Shown here in pieces: positions 1 through 11,880 of a stretch of DNA of 64,000 nt; the first letter of the stretch is position 1, and each line of letters starts with the position of its first letter. Below the pieces are notes generated by a model. It was not told the origin of the DNA. It did no database searches and saw nothing but the letters and a program-made list of their open reading frames with translations. The translations under genes and the position numbers were made by a program. Origin of the DNA: Ilex aquifolium (taxonomy: Eukaryota > Streptophyta > Magnoliopsida > Aquifoliales > Aquifoliaceae); NCBI GenBank assembly GCA_951799425.1, contig OX637399.1, positions 19,132,001 through 19,196,000 on the forward strand, read 5' to 3'.

Positions 1-738
1 ATAACATCCCTTCTAATTGTTCGCAATCATGAGTACACCAAGCTAGTGTGAGTCAATCGAGCTAAATTGTGTCTGGCGATTTAACAACGGTTTGACTTAT
101 TCGATCAAACTCATCAGTTCAATTCGGCGTTGTTTATGATGATTATGTTGAACTTGGCTTTACTATTCCAAGTGAGCATCAATATGACATGTGATAAGTC
201 ACATGTCTATACTTATTTTAAATCATTACACGTCTAATGAAGTACAGTAACCCTGAGTTCCTACATACACTATTTAAAATAATTAAATTAGTTAAATTTT
301 GAAACTTCGGCAATAAAAAAAATGTGTAACACTAAGAAATGCCATCCACCTCCGGAGCAAGGGCAGTTGATTATCAAAGACTGCCCACGTAAAGTTTAGC
401 CCTTGGAATTGGACCTCTCCATGCACCGTCCAAACGGAAATAAATCGCGGACTTTTCGTTAAATCCGACGCCTAAACAAATTCAATCACTTTCAACAGCA
501 AAACCAGGTGGTTTCATTTCCAGTCAATTCGAACATGACACTCCTCTAAGCCCAAAACAGTGGACGACTAATCTCGACTAGCAGTTTTCTTTCATTCTTG
601 GGGCGGGAAGAGAAGATCCTGTCCTCTTATCTCTCTCTTTCTGGATTTCTTCACCAACACATTTCAACTCTCTCTCTCTCTCTTTCTCTCTCTCTAGAAA
701 ATCCTCCATGGCCCCTGGTTTTCTTATTTCCCTCTCCT
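1..738. other. Intergenic / PCO upstream region
   Basis: No coding region is supported here. The first 600 bases are AT-rich and featureless to my eye. From about 590 the sequence becomes pyrimidine-rich and ends in a (CT)n tract at 668-695, typical of core promoters and 5' leaders in dicots. The TATA-like box and the PCO start lie just downstream. Confidence 0.5.
668..695. repeat. (CT)n microsatellite upstream of PCO
   Basis: This is an almost uninterrupted CT dinucleotide run of about 28 bases, about 45 bases upstream of the TATA-like box. Y-patch/CT tracts are common in plant core promoters, so it may contribute to PCO expression. That role is inferred. Confidence 0.7.
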
Positions 739-747
739 TATATATAA
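739..747 (+). promoter_or_regulatory. Probable TATA box of the PCO gene
   Basis: TATATATAA lies about 290 bases upstream of the chosen PCO start codon and directly after a pyrimidine-rich stretch. A start site near 770-780 would give a leader of roughly 260 bases, normal for a plant gene. The transcription start is inferred, not seen. Confidence 0.45.
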
Positions 748-1036
748 TGATTCACCTTCCTCGCACTTTTTCTCAACCTCATCCATCATTTTCTTTCGTC
801 TCTGTACAGTTTCTCACCATTCAACCACGATTTAAATCTTATTCTCTACACAGATCTGTTGTCGGTCTGAGACGAACACAAGAACAAACGCGCAATCTAT
901 TTGATCCTTTTGAAGTTTTCTCTCATGCAACAGAACAGAGTATTTGGGTGCCCTGTTTAACTCGTACAAGTGAATTAATTTCTGTGGGTTTGAGGTATTT
1001 GTAGTTTTTGCTGGGCGAGATTTAGGTGGTGGGTCG

Positions 1037-4000
1037 ATGACAATCGAGGCTGGTTTGGTAGAGCAAAGGAGGGACACGGTTGGACCTGTGACTAAGGTCA
1101 TTAGGAAGAAGAAATGCAAAACTAAAAATACAAAGCGTCCTGTGCCGGCAGTTCCCACGGGGTTGCAGAGGTTATATGGAGCGTGTCGCGATGTGTTTAA
1201 AGGTCCCGGGACTGTTCCTTCCCCTAGTGATGTGCAGAAGCTGTGCCACATACTTGGTTGGTACTTGTTGCACAATTGTGTATAATTCTTTTTGTTCAGC
1301 GTTATTTTTTGTTCTTTTGGTTCAATTTTAGTTTCTGTTGTTGCCTCTCCACATTCGGGTAAACACTGCACATCTGACACTCTCCACATCCCACCGGAGT
1401 TTTCTACAGTGGGCCATCTTTCTTATTATTTGACTGACGGTTATAGTTCTTGGTATTCTACTATTGTTGTATGAGTATCTAAATTTACCTAAAAAAGGAA
1501 AACTTGAGTTGTTGAATTTGCAACTGTGATTCTTGTTGCCATTGTTGTTTTTATGCTGTACTTAGTGATACCATGATAATTCTTAATGAAATCCTTGCAT
1601 ATTGGGAAAGTGATCTAAATAATACATCCTATAACAAAGGGGAAATAACCCACAGACTGGTAAGTGAAGCTTGAAAAAGGGCGCAATAGGACCCGAAAGA
1701 GGGAGACATAAGGAATCAAAACTTGCCACTTGGCCCCTGAACTTCTTTGGTTGGTAGAATCTTGAAAGAATCGACGGTTCTTTAAAGGTGGCCAGCCCAG
1801 TTGGTTGTTTTCGGACTCTACTACTGAGGAACTTACCAGACAAATATTTTGGAAGTCTCCAAATTGTTCCAGTAATTAATTTCAAATAGCTAAATGTAAC
1901 GTTAAATGATCTCAGTGGCCCTAAAATGAGTGATGATCTTGAATTTACCAAAGGAAAAAAGGTTTTGAATATGTGTTTTGACCCTGGCTCTGCCTTTACC
2001 CAACAAAAGTAGCTGCAACCAGATGACAATTAGTGTCATTCAGAGTTAGATTGTGCAATTGGATTCTACTAGCCTATATTGGTCCCTTGGACTCCCACCG
2101 ATCCTTTGCATTGCTGCCAACTGGTTTTAGAATTACTCAGAAAAAATAATTCCACATTATATAGGCCTAGTTTGATACTTTGCTTCTGGACACTTGATAC
2201 GTTGTTTTCTAGTCTCGCTTATATGTCATTGAAGTGATGGAAAGTGGCAATCTCTTTTTCCATTTTAACTTCTCCTTGGTTTTTATTTTGGGATTTGAAT
2301 ATCAATTTTCAAGGGCTTGCAATTGACATTGCTGATGCGGGATTAGCTATTCTTGATCTTAGCCAAATATGGGAAATTTAGATTTGTACAGTAGGGCATT
2401 TGGGTTTTATTGATGTAATAACCTTCCCTGCATGTTTGCTAAATGTTTTCCCAATCATATTTTCCTTTAAGTTTGAGTTGAATTTTCATCTGGCAAATAA
2501 TTCTGGCTGGAATTGTTGCTTGGTTATTTTTCTTTATTTTGCTTTATTTATTTGTTATTTTGCTTCCTATACTTGGTTTTCTAATAGAAAAGGCCTAGGT
2601 TCTAATCTTTTTTTTTTCAAATAGAGTTGTACATTAATTTCTCAAAGGCAGAAAGGATGCTCTTACATTGGTTATCTCCTCTTGGTGTTTTCAATTCAAT
2701 TTCCTGGTTAACGCTGTGACGCCCCATTTTTTTTTCGGGGGTCCTGTATTAACTGTTGACAACCCATCAACCCGCGGAAATACCCGTGGATGTCGCTTAA
2801 CCCGACACCACATCGATAACATCCTTAAACCGAGGTTATAATCCAAAATGAAAATTCGGTTCAGCATTCATTCGATCCAACCCCAGTCCAACTCCCCATG
2901 ATTCATACCCCATTAGGGTTCAATTTGGTCATTGGAGGGAAGGAAAAACATAGCCCAAAGGCTTGGCAAAGAAAACAAAAATAAAAAAAAATTCTGAGTT
3001 TTGGTGGGCGTACCGGTACGCGTACCGGTACATTGAACCCACTGGACATCGGCGTACCGGTACGCTCTGCCTTCTGTCTGTCTACGTACCGGTACGCATA
3101 CCGGTACGATTTTGCCAGTTTTGCCTTTTTCCTTTGTTTTTCACTTCCAATCCATTCTAATACATTCCTAACTCATCCAACACATGTATAATACGATTTT
3201 TTTTTCATATAATACACAACTTATACAAGTTCCATTACATTTAATTCCATAATTTACACATCAAAATGGAATTTATACAAAAGTTTTACAAAAACTCGAA
3301 CTAAGGCCACATGCCGGCCCCCTTCATTCTTGATGCTCTCCAAGTGAGCCATCCGCCGGTGTAAACCCCATACTTGAAATGTTTCCCGTATAGGGTGAGC
3401 CAACGCCCAGTAAAGTAAACCCTACCAGGGCTACTCTCCCCCTATATGCTCATGCTCATGCAACATTCATTTGCAAACTATCATTTATCAAAAGGACATG
3501 CATTCTAAGTTGGAATGCAACACACCATGTCATGAAATGAGATGTCACTCACTCATGCATTTTAACCCGAGTTCTCTCCGACTCATACAACACGATGCAA
3601 TGCCAAAGTGTTTCATTTCATCATTTATGTTCACATCAAATGATATTTTGAAAACTAGGGTCTTTCTTGGGATCGGACTTCTTTATGGACTTAACCAATG
3701 GTCTTCCACACCCGTACATTTTAGGGGCTCTTATACCAACGGAGTGCACCCCCCCAAACACCGGGTCTTTCACCCGAGAGGTCGTCATGTCTGTTCTTGC
3801 TCATCCCGACCCAATTTATCATGCAATCAAGCGGCTTAGCTAGGTCTTCGACCCAACTTTTCCCAAGCCATACTGTCAATCTCCAAGTGTGGTATTAACA
3901 TCAACCATGCACACACACCCATGTAATGAGATGCATATGCAATGCCATGTTCCGTTGCATACAACATAATGCTCAATATGCTCATGACAAACATATAAAC

Positions 4001-7000
4001 ATTTCCAATACATCAATGGCAATTATATCAAAAGCACATAACTACCATAACTCATTATGTTCAATATATCATTTCATGCATATATCAACAACACTCTTCA
4101 TCCAACAACCATATCCTAAGCATATGATTTCACAATCACCCAAGCATGTTATAACATAGCATCATACAAGTAACACACACAATTTCACCTAGGCGTTTTA
4201 TCAAACACCTAGTAATCATTAAAGTCATGTTTTCACATAACACATTCCAAGCAACCATATAGCTCAAATGTCACCAGGTTATAAGAGAAACCACATGGAA
4301 TTCCTATGTAATAACATCAAGCTAGAAGTTAGCCTAGGCCAACTCTATGCTCCCTTTTCCATTACCATAACTATAGACATATATATATTTCAATACATAT
4401 GCATATATAACTTTTAACCCTTAGTCTACTAACACCTAAGGTAAAAATAGTCCCAAGTAGGAGAAACCCTACCTCTTGAAGCGTAATTCTCTCGAAGGAA
4501 GCTTCAAGAACACTTTCCAAGCCCAAGTCTAGATTTCCCCCAAATCTCCTCTCTTGGATCTTCGGTGAAATCCCTTGCTCTTGGTGTGGTTGCGTAGCCC
4601 TCGTCGATGTGATCGACTTTAGCTCTTGGTTCGACGGAATCCGAGCGACGGAACTCCGAGAATCGACGGAGGAAGCTTGGAGTTTTAGGTTTTCTCTCTT
4701 CTCTCTCTCTTGGCCGGCCAAACAAGAACACAAGGGGCAAAAAATAAATCTGATTTTCTAGATATTTACCCCTATTTATAGTTTTAAATACTCGGCCTAC
4801 GTCGTGCCACGTGTCCCTCGCTTAATCGGGTTCGATTTCGTCCCAAAACGATTTATTTGGTCCCGGTTTAAGTTCAAATTAATTTTATTTAAACTTAAAC
4901 TTAATTTTAAGGAAATTTTATAAAACTCATTTATGGGGACGTTCGTGAGGTTATTCGCCACGCAGTCGCCTCGAACGACGTGCAAAATCCGACTATCTCG
5001 GAATTCGACGAAATTTGACAAGGTGACTCGTTTTCGCGATACGAATTCAACGGTGAAATCCGTTTCGTCATCCGGGATCTAGAAAAATTCAGTTTTTCAA
5101 CTAGTATCGAAGTGGCAATTCACCTATTGCCCTTGGTCGTCAAAATTTAAATTTTTTCGGGGTTTCACATTCTTCCCCCCTTAAAAGAATTTCGTCCCCG
5201 AAATTCACACCCACATGCACATTCGACCATATGCATAAGTTACAACAATACTGTCTAAACTGTCCCCCATGTATCCGTCTCTCTCTCGGACTAGGTTCTC
5301 GACGCAACCAAGTCCGTCCGTAAAGGCACCACATATCCCGTGTACCTCTGTCCCATTTCTGGGACTACTAGAATAGGGGGTAAAGTAACCTTCTTTGTAA
5401 TTTGACAATAATACCGAAGCATCCCAAGGCGAAGCATTCGGTAGTGAAGTCCTTATTCAAACTAGAGTTCTCACAACTCTATCCGTGTCATTCTATGAGG
5501 AGCCATAGAGTAGACAACATACCGGGGTGTAACTTAACACTGAAGTCTACCTGCCTACGTGGAGACAACATTCGTAAGCTCCCAAACATCTGAGGTGGAC
5601 TAAATTCCTGTCTCACCTCGTTCCCTAGGGTAAAGCTTGCTAGCTAACCCATTAACTACCCGTTCCAATAGAATTCATATTTTACTTGAAGTAAACGTCA
5701 TGTGTTTTCCCTTGAATTTCTTCCCTCCTTGGGACAAAAGATTTTGGGCTTGAACCCGCTCTCGTGATCCCTGCCTCTGAGGACAATCCCTCCTCTTATG
5801 ACCCACTTGGCGACAATGATAACATGGCCCCTGCCCCGCTTGGCTGGGGACCCTGAAGTGCCCACTACTTTGGGAGGTTTGCCCTTGACTTTGGCCTTGA
5901 TAGCCGCGGCCCTGCCCCGATGATTCTTGTGGGCTCGATGTCTTTTGCTTTTTCCATGACCGTTGATGGCCCATGGAACTTAAACTCCTTTGGATGGCTT
6001 GAGCCCCTTGGTTCAAATTGGCGCTTGCCCGTGCTAGGTTAGCAGCCATCGTACTCATAGCCTCCATATAGGCTTGTTGGTCCAAAGCCGGTAGTGGTTG
6101 GTTGTTTCGTCCACCGCCTAGACGTCCCCTCCCTCTATATGCCATCTACACACATGTCAAATAGCAATAGAGTACTAACTTAATATCCCAAGGTAGGGAT
6201 CAAGTTCAAAACATTGAGAATTCTTTCATCGTGTCCCTAGTAGAGCGAGTGTCTCACACTAGTAGACATTTAACCCATGAACTATCCCGTTCATCCTTTT
6301 CCGAACCCCCAAGGTTATGTTTTCTAAACCTAGTGTTCCTCTTTTCCATATACATTTTACCATGTATATAATTTACACATAACACATAATCATGTAGCAC
6401 ATAATCATGTAACAAATAAAACACATAATATGAATGCACATGGAATGCAATGGTCTAGACCCATGCCCCATCAAGCCCTAGGTAAATCGCATACCTATGC
6501 TCTGATACCAAGCTATGACGCCCCATTTTTTTTCCGGGGGTCCTGTATTAACCGTTGACAACCCATCAACCCGCGGAAATACCCGTGGATGTCGCTTAAC
6601 CCGACACCACATCGATAACATCCTTAAACCGAGGTTATAATCCAAAATGAAAATTTGGTTCAGCATTCATTCGATCCAACCCCAGTCCAACTCCCCATGA
6701 TTCATACCCCATTAGGGTCCAATTTGGTCATTGGAGGGAAGGAAAAACATAGCCCAAAGGCTTGGCAAAGAAAACAAAAATAAAAAAAAATTCTGAGTTT
6801 TGGTGGGCGTACCGGTACGCGTACCGGTACACTGAACCCACTGGACATCGGCGTACCGGTACGCTCTGCCTTTTGTCTGTCTACGTACCGGTACGCATAC
6901 CGGTACGATTTTGCCAGTTTTGCCTTTTTCCTTTGTTTTTCACTTCCAATCCATTCTAATACATTCCTAACTCATCCAACACATGTATAATACGATTTTT

Positions 7001-10000
7001 TTTTCATATAATACACAACTTATACAAGTTCCATTACATTTAATTCCATAATTTACACATCAAAATGGAATTTATACAAAAGTTTTACAAAAACTCGAAC
7101 TAAGGCCACATGCCGGCCCCCTTCATTCTTGATGCTCTCCAAGTGAGCCATCCGCCGGTGTAAATCCCATACCTGAAATGTTTCCCGTATAGGGTGAGCC
7201 AACGCCCAGTAAAGTAAACCCTACCAGGGCTACTCTCCCCCTATATGCTCATGCTCATGCAACATTCATTTGCAAACTATCATTTATCAAAAGGACATGC
7301 ATTCTAAGTTGGAATGCAACACACCATGTCATGAAATGAGATGTCACTCACTCATGCATTTTAACCCGAGTTCTCTCCGACTCATACAACACGATGCAAT
7401 GCCAAAGTGTTTCATTTCATCATTTATGTTCACATCAAATGATATTTTGAAAACTAGGGTCTTTCTTGGGATCGGACTTCTTTATGGACTTAACCAATGG
7501 TCTTCCACACCCGTACACTTTATGTGCTCTTATACCAACGGAGTGCACCCCCCAAACATCGGGTCTTTCACCCGAGAGGTCGTCATGCCTCTTCTTGCTC
7601 ATCCCGACCCAATTTATCATGCAATCAAGCGGCTTAGCTAGGTCTTCGACCCAACTTTTCCCAAGCCATACTGTCAATCCCCAAGTGTGGTATTAACATC
7701 AACCATGCACACACACCCATGTAATGAGATGCATATGCAATGCCATGTTCCGTTGCATACAACATAATGCTCAATATGCTCATGACAAACATATAAACAT
7801 TTCCAATACATCAATGGCAATTATATCAAAAGCACATAACTACCATAACTCATTATGTTCAATATATCATTTCATGCATATATCAACAACACTCTTCATC
7901 CAACAACCATATCCTAAGCATATGATTTCACAATCACCCAAGCATGTTATAACATAGCATCATACAAGTAACACACACAATTTCACCTAGGCGTTTTATC
8001 AAACACCTAGTAATCATTAAAGTCATGTTTTCACATAACACATTCCAAGCAACCATATAGCTCAAATGTCACCAGGTTATAAGAGAAACCACATGGAACT
8101 CCTATGTAATAACATCAAGCTAGAAGTTAGTCTAGGCCAACTCTATGCTCCCTTTTCCATTACCATAACTATAGACATATATATATTTCAATACATATGC
8201 ATATATAACTTTTAATCCTTAGTCTACTAACACCTAAGGTAAAAATAGTCCCAAGTAGGAGAAACCCTACCTCTTGAAGCGTAATTCTCTCGAAGGAAGC
8301 TTCAAGAACACTTTCCAAGCCCAAGTCTAGATTTCCCCCAAATCTCCTCTCTTGGATCTTCGGTGAAATCCCTTGCTCTTGGTGTGGTTGCGTAGCCCTC
8401 GTCGATGTGATCGACTTTAGCTCTTGGTTCGACGGAATCCGAGCGACGGAACTCCGGGAATCGACGGAGGAAGCTTGGAGTTTTAGGTTTTCTCTCTTCT
8501 CTCTCTCTTGGCCGGCCAAACAAGAACACAAGGGGCAAAAAATAAATCTGATTTTCTAGATATTTACCCCTATTTATAGTTTTAAATACTCGGCCTACGT
8601 CGTGCCACGTGTCCCTCGCTTAATCGGGTTCGATTTCGTCCCGAAACGATTTATTTGGTCCCGGTTTAAGTTCAAATTAATTTTATTTAAACTTAAACTT
8701 AATTTTAAGGAAATTTTATAAAACTCATTTATGGGGACGTTCGTGAGGTCATTCGCCACGCAGTCGCCTCGAACGACGTGCAAAATCCGACTATCTCGGA
8801 AATGATGAAATTTGACAAGGTGACTCGTTTTCGCGATACGAATTCAACGGTGAAATCCGTTTCGTCATCCGGGATCTAGAAAAATTCAGTTTTTCAACTA
8901 GTACCGAAGTGGCAATTCACCTATTGCCCTTGGTCGTCAAAATTTAAATTTTTTCGGGGTTTCACAAACGCAAACCTGATGAATAGATTCAGCTTTTTAA
9001 GTTAAAAAATTTCCTTACATAATTTCGGAAAATAATCGCACATTATACTGTTGTAAACAGAAATTGTACTTGATTTATATGTGTTCAGGAGCTAGGATTT
9101 GACCGTGTTACTAGTCGTTAGCATTTAATCTGTAGAATTATTTTAGAATATTGATTTTGGACTCTGATGGTTGATATCTTAGAGGACGAGGAGGGTACTT
9201 TTACATGCAGGACCATGCTACAGGAGTGAAATCCCTTCAATACATTTTTTTATTCCATTTCCATTCTTGAAAAATCACCTATCATGAGTTCAAGTGAGCG
9301 CATTAATATAAGTGGGACCCTCGCTGATAAAGTCAGGAATGGCGGGATGGTTGACGTAAGTCTATACTTACTTTTCGAAGCCCTGCCGAGCGAAAGCCCC
9401 CCCCCCCCTTCCCCTTTCCCCCCTCCTATGTTTTAGCTCCTTTTGATAAAGGGCTGAGCGAGGGCTGTCCTTAGCTCTGATTCACCACCCCGTAGTGGGT
9501 AATCTACAGGAAGAGAAATGGAAGAAAAAGTATTGGAAGAGATCTGATCTTATGACACAGGAATTAACAGTCGCTTACTTTTTGGTGGTTGTCATGGCTA
9601 AAGGCAAACCTAAAACAGAAGTATATATTGTCTTCATTTTTTGGGGAGTATGTTCTTTATAATCTCTTTATTTGAGTCCCATTGCATGATTTACATATGG
9701 GTCTATAAATCTTCATGTATCATGTAATGAGTTATCTTTATATGTACCAAATATGCTTAGTCACGTACGATTGTTGGTTGTTTTATCTGAGAAACCAACT
9801 AGTCAATTATTTTGTTGTAGATGATATGCGGCCATCAGATGTTGGGCTAAGTAGGGATCTGCAATTCTTTAAGCCAAAAAGTGCTGTCAACGGAATTCCA
9901 AGAGTGACATATACAACTATATACCACTGCGACAATTTTTCGGTGAGAAATGCTTTGTTCTTTTTATAAAAGCTTAAATATATTCAAAACCAGATGAAGC

Positions 10001-11880
10001 AAACCTTATGTTCTACAGAGATCTTGTTTCAACTTATAAAACAGTTTGAAAAGTTGTTCTATTTCTGCAGATATTGTTGTTGAACATTAACACTGGTTTT
10101 AGTAATCTTTTTTGTTCGAATGATTATTGAGTTTACTTCCACTATGACATTTGCAGCTGTGCATGTTCTTTCTTCCTGCCACTGCTGTCATTCCCCTCCA
10201 TAACCATCCAGAAATGACTGTTTTTAACAAGCTTCTTCTAGGCACCATGCACATCAAATCGTATGATTGGGTTGATGACGCTGTGGCCGTTTCTCAATGT
10301 GAGTCTCTCTCTCTCTCTCTCTCTCCATGAGATAGTAATTGACCCTATCAGATGGTTTTACAGTGAGGTTGGCAAGGTTGAAAGCCAACAGGGTATTCAC
10401 AGCTCCATGCAGCACTTCTGTATTGTATCCAACATCAGGAGGCAATATTCATGCCTTCACGGCTATAACACCATGTGCAGTGCTTGATGTGCTTGGACCT
10501 CCCTACTCTACAGAGGATGGCCGTGATTGCTCATATTACAAAGATACTCCTTGTACTGCTCTATCAAGTAAGACATAAAATCTTATCTACTCTTACTTGG
10601 CTTCTGACATACTACAACATTCACACTCACCTTAGAATGGTCTGCAAAATACGATTTTTTTACCATTGAATTACATGTACCTTTACTGCCAAATTCTTTT
10701 AACTACCATGTAACAAGCCTTATTTGATACTAGTATAATTGTAATCGTGAAGATTTGAGAAGTATCTCAAGGCAAGTAGTGGTATAATAGCATGCTGGGA
10801 GCTGTATTAGGTGCTGCAGCATTAAGTTGGTGGCATTATGTTTGTGGTGCCATGTGAGGTGTTAAAACTTATTTACTTTCATTGGTGGGAAGAGCGTTAT
10901 ACTGGTAGTGCCATCTGAGGTGTCAAATTATTTTTTCTTTTTTACTTTCATGTGGTGGGTATTGGGTTGGGAATTAGCTTCTTTTAAATGGGATAGACTT
11001 GGCAAACACTTACTTTTTATAACCCAATGGTGGGAGCCTTGTCCGGACTTCTTTTTTATTTGGTGGAGACTGGGATTTAGATAGGGTTAATACTGAATAT
11101 GCTTAATCTGAAGCATCCTTTTGTTCATTTTGAAGTTAGTCCAGTCATGTATTCCTTGCACATGCTCCAGAGCCTAATAAGGAGCACCATGGAAGACTTG
11201 GATTAGGCACTGCAATTTGAAGTCCCCAATTTCTGCAACGCTGCTTTATGCAACTGTTGGCGCTGTTTTTACTTCTGACCATTGTTTAAGGACATCCCCA
11301 AACGTTGGCAAATCCTTGGATAACATTTTCTTAGAATAAATAACCATATCTCGGTTTTATGAAGTAACACATAAGCAGTTGGTGAGGCAAGTACCCTCTG
11401 CTTCCAGCTCAGTCAGCAAAAGGGGGTGTGAAATTTGTTGAATGCTATTGTGCGCCGCTTCAATGTCATGCAAAGAACTGTTGGGTAGAAGTTGACCATC
11501 AATTGAAGGGATTATAAAAGAAGTTGCACCAAGCTAGAATCAATTGGTTTTGGCATAGTCCACCAGGAAACTAAGTTTTGAGGGGGAAACACATACACCC
11601 TGAGGCTTGAAGTTGTATGCTGAATTGTTGCGAAATGAATTTACTTTTCAGTTTGTCATTTTCATTTGGTGTTGCCTTAGTTTGTGTTGGAATGTCATTT
11701 GAAAATCAACCATCATGTACACCCCCTATTGTTGAATCTTTCACTATTACACTTGCAGATGGAGAACCCAAGGAAGGGGATGACTCTTTCGGATGGCTGG
11801 AAGAGATTGAAATGCCTAAGGACTCAGAAATGGATGGAATTGAGTACATGGGCCCACAGGTTAATGACACCAGTTCTTAG
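1037..11880 (+). CDS. PCO: Plant cysteine oxidase (PCO), 2-aminoethanethiol dioxygenase-like; 5 exons
   Basis: I read five exons: 1037-1256, 9821-9942, 10157-10298, 10364-10567 and 11759-11880. All junctions are GT-AG with matching phase, giving 810 nt and 269 aa ending in TAG. PCOs are cytosolic/nuclear non-haem iron dioxygenases. They oxidise the N-terminal Cys of ERF-VII factors (and VRN2/ZPR2) with O2, feeding the Cys/Arg N-degron pathway, so they act as oxygen sensors. Exon 1 has a Lys-rich patch (VIRKKKCKTKNTKR) that could be a nuclear localisation signal, then RLYGACRDVFKGPGTVPS. Exon 2 starts in DDMRPSDVGLS. Exon 3 holds the iron-binding HNHPEMTVF (two His) and GTMHIKSYDW. Exon 4 holds FTAPCSTSVLYPTSGGNIHAF with the third His, then VLDVLGPPY. 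Length fits the family (about 240-300 aa). The extended basic N-terminus suggests the PCO1/2 branch, but this is not proven. Oddity: intron 1 is 8.56 kb because an LTR retrotransposon lies in it in antisense. No frameshift is seen, so the gene looks functional. Confidence 0.93.
1257..2709 (+). other. PCO intron 1, segment 5' of the insertion
   Basis: This is intron sequence after the donor TTG|GTTGGT. It is AT-rich and holds no supported coding exon. A predicted minus-strand ORF at 1583-2029 has no recognisable domain. The segment ends at the 5-bp target-site copy (2710-2714) of the inserted retrotransposon. Confidence 0.6.
3009..3108. repeat. CGTACCGGTACG palindrome cluster in Tekay-1 3' LTR
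   Basis: There are five copies of the 12-bp self-complementary motif CGTACCGGTACG or a one-base variant, starting at 3009, 3021, 3053, 3085 and 3097. The first two and last two abut exactly (12-bp spacing). The same cluster recurs in the other LTR near 6810-6908. It lies about 1.7 kb downstream of the LTR TATA box on the element's strand. Confidence 0.85.
4783..4790 (-). promoter_or_regulatory. TATA box of Tekay-1 LTR promoter
   Basis: On the minus strand this reads TATAAATA followed by GGGG. The same A/T box followed by G-rich sequence occurs at the equivalent place in the solo LTR (TATTTAAAGGGG near 40748) and in Tekay-3 (TATAAAAAGG at 54471). It would drive transcription away from the PCO sense direction. 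Confidence 0.55.
5675..6145 (-). CDS. Mini-gag protein of Tekay-1 (gag N-terminus joined to CCHC zinc knuckle)
   Basis: This is an intact 156-aa frame starting about 350 bases after the PBS. Residues 1-60 (MAYRGRGRLGGGRNN..., ALDQQAYMEAMSTMAAN) match the leader region of Tekay/Del gag, also seen in Tekay-3 near 57170. It then jumps to a Ser/Gln-rich stretch and a retroviral-type zinc knuckle CYHCRQVGHKRRDC. The capsid core normally between these parts (about 200 residues, expected from the family) is absent, without a stop or frameshift. The product could bind RNA but should not assemble a capsid alone. Whether it is translated is unknown. Confidence 0.75.
   Translation of the reverse strand: MAYRGRGRLGGGRNNQPLPALDQQAYMEAMSTMAANLARASANLNQGAQAIQRSLSSMGHQRSWKKQKTSSPQESSGQGRGYQGQSQGQTSQSSGHFRVPSQAGQGPCYHCRQVGHKRRDCPQRQGSRERVQAQNLLSQGGKKFKGKHMTFTSSKI
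6499..6510 (-). promoter_or_regulatory. Primer-binding site (tRNA-iMet) of Tekay-1
   Basis: TGGTATCAGAGC on the minus strand is complementary to the 3' end of plant initiator methionine tRNA. It sits three bases from the inner edge of the 5' LTR and fixes the element's orientation. Confidence 0.85.
6514..8966 (-). repeat. 5' LTR of Tekay-1
   Basis: This 2,453-bp copy of the 2715-5169 repeat has only scattered substitutions by eye, including a changed terminal dinucleotide at 6514-6515. It carries its own TATA box (8571-8578, minus strand) and palindrome cluster. Confidence 0.93.
8972..9820 (+). other. PCO intron 1, segment 3' of the insertion
   Basis: This is the remaining intron 1 sequence up to the acceptor TTTGTTGTAG|ATGAT. 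It contains a C homopolymer run near 9399-9410 and no supported coding content. Confidence 0.6.
10304..10326. repeat. (CT)n microsatellite in PCO intron 3
   Basis: A CT dinucleotide run begins immediately after the GTGAGT donor of the 65-bp intron 3 (10299-10363). Such repeats vary in length between individuals and could affect splicing of this very short intron. Confidence 0.75.

Larger units (their letters stand above)
2715..5169 (-). repeat. 3' LTR of Tekay-1
   Basis: This is a 2,455-bp LTR that reads TGTGAAACCCC...GGGGCGTCACA on the minus strand. It holds a TATA box (4783-4790), a conserved block CGCTTCAAGAGGTAGGGTT near 4470 and a cluster of CGTACCGGTACG palindromes at 3009-3108. Open frames inside it are not supported as genes. 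Confidence 0.93.
2710..8971 (-). mobile_element. Tekay-1: non-autonomous Tekay/Del-like Ty3/gypsy retrotransposon in PCO intron 1
   Basis: This is a complete LTR element of 6,252 bp (2715-8966) flanked by the 5-bp target duplication AACGC (2710-2714 and 8967-8971). The LTRs are 2715-5169 and 6514-8966 and are nearly identical by eye. The outer ends are TGTGA...TCACA. Read on the minus strand, a primer-binding site TGGTATCAGAGC (initiator-Met tRNA) lies 3 bases inside the 5' LTR. A polypurine tract AAGGGGGGAAGAA directly precedes the 3' LTR. The 1.34-kb interior encodes only a short gag-like protein and no pol, so the element needs a partner in trans. Long LTRs, the Met PBS and the gag N-terminus fit the Tekay/Del chromoviruses. 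One mutation is visible at an inner LTR end (TG to TA at 6514). Confidence 0.93.

Noticed and set aside
832-1389. Minus-strand 185-aa frame across PCO exon 1
   Set aside because: It is antisense to PCO exon 1 and its flanks, has no recognisable domain, and the sense strand has a clear coding exon with correct splice sites.
3009-3108. CRISPR-like array reading of the palindromic repeats
   Set aside because: Spacing is irregular, spacers are not unique, and this is a plant nuclear genome; the repeats belong to LTRs.
3926-4159. 77-aa plus-strand frame (identical at 7724-7957)
   Set aside because: It is part of the LTR repeat; low-complexity His/Ile/Asn-rich translation of AT-rich sequence.
4371-4740. 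Two overlapping minus-strand frames of 120 and 78 aa, repeated at 8169-8538
   Set aside because: They lie within the Tekay-1 LTRs, recur only because the LTR is duplicated, and show no domain. They are best read as non-coding LTR sequence.
5205-5408. Two short minus-strand frames (64 and 67 aa) in the Tekay-1 interior
   Set aside because: They lie between the mini-gag and the polypurine tract, are short and overlapping, and match no retroelement domain I know.
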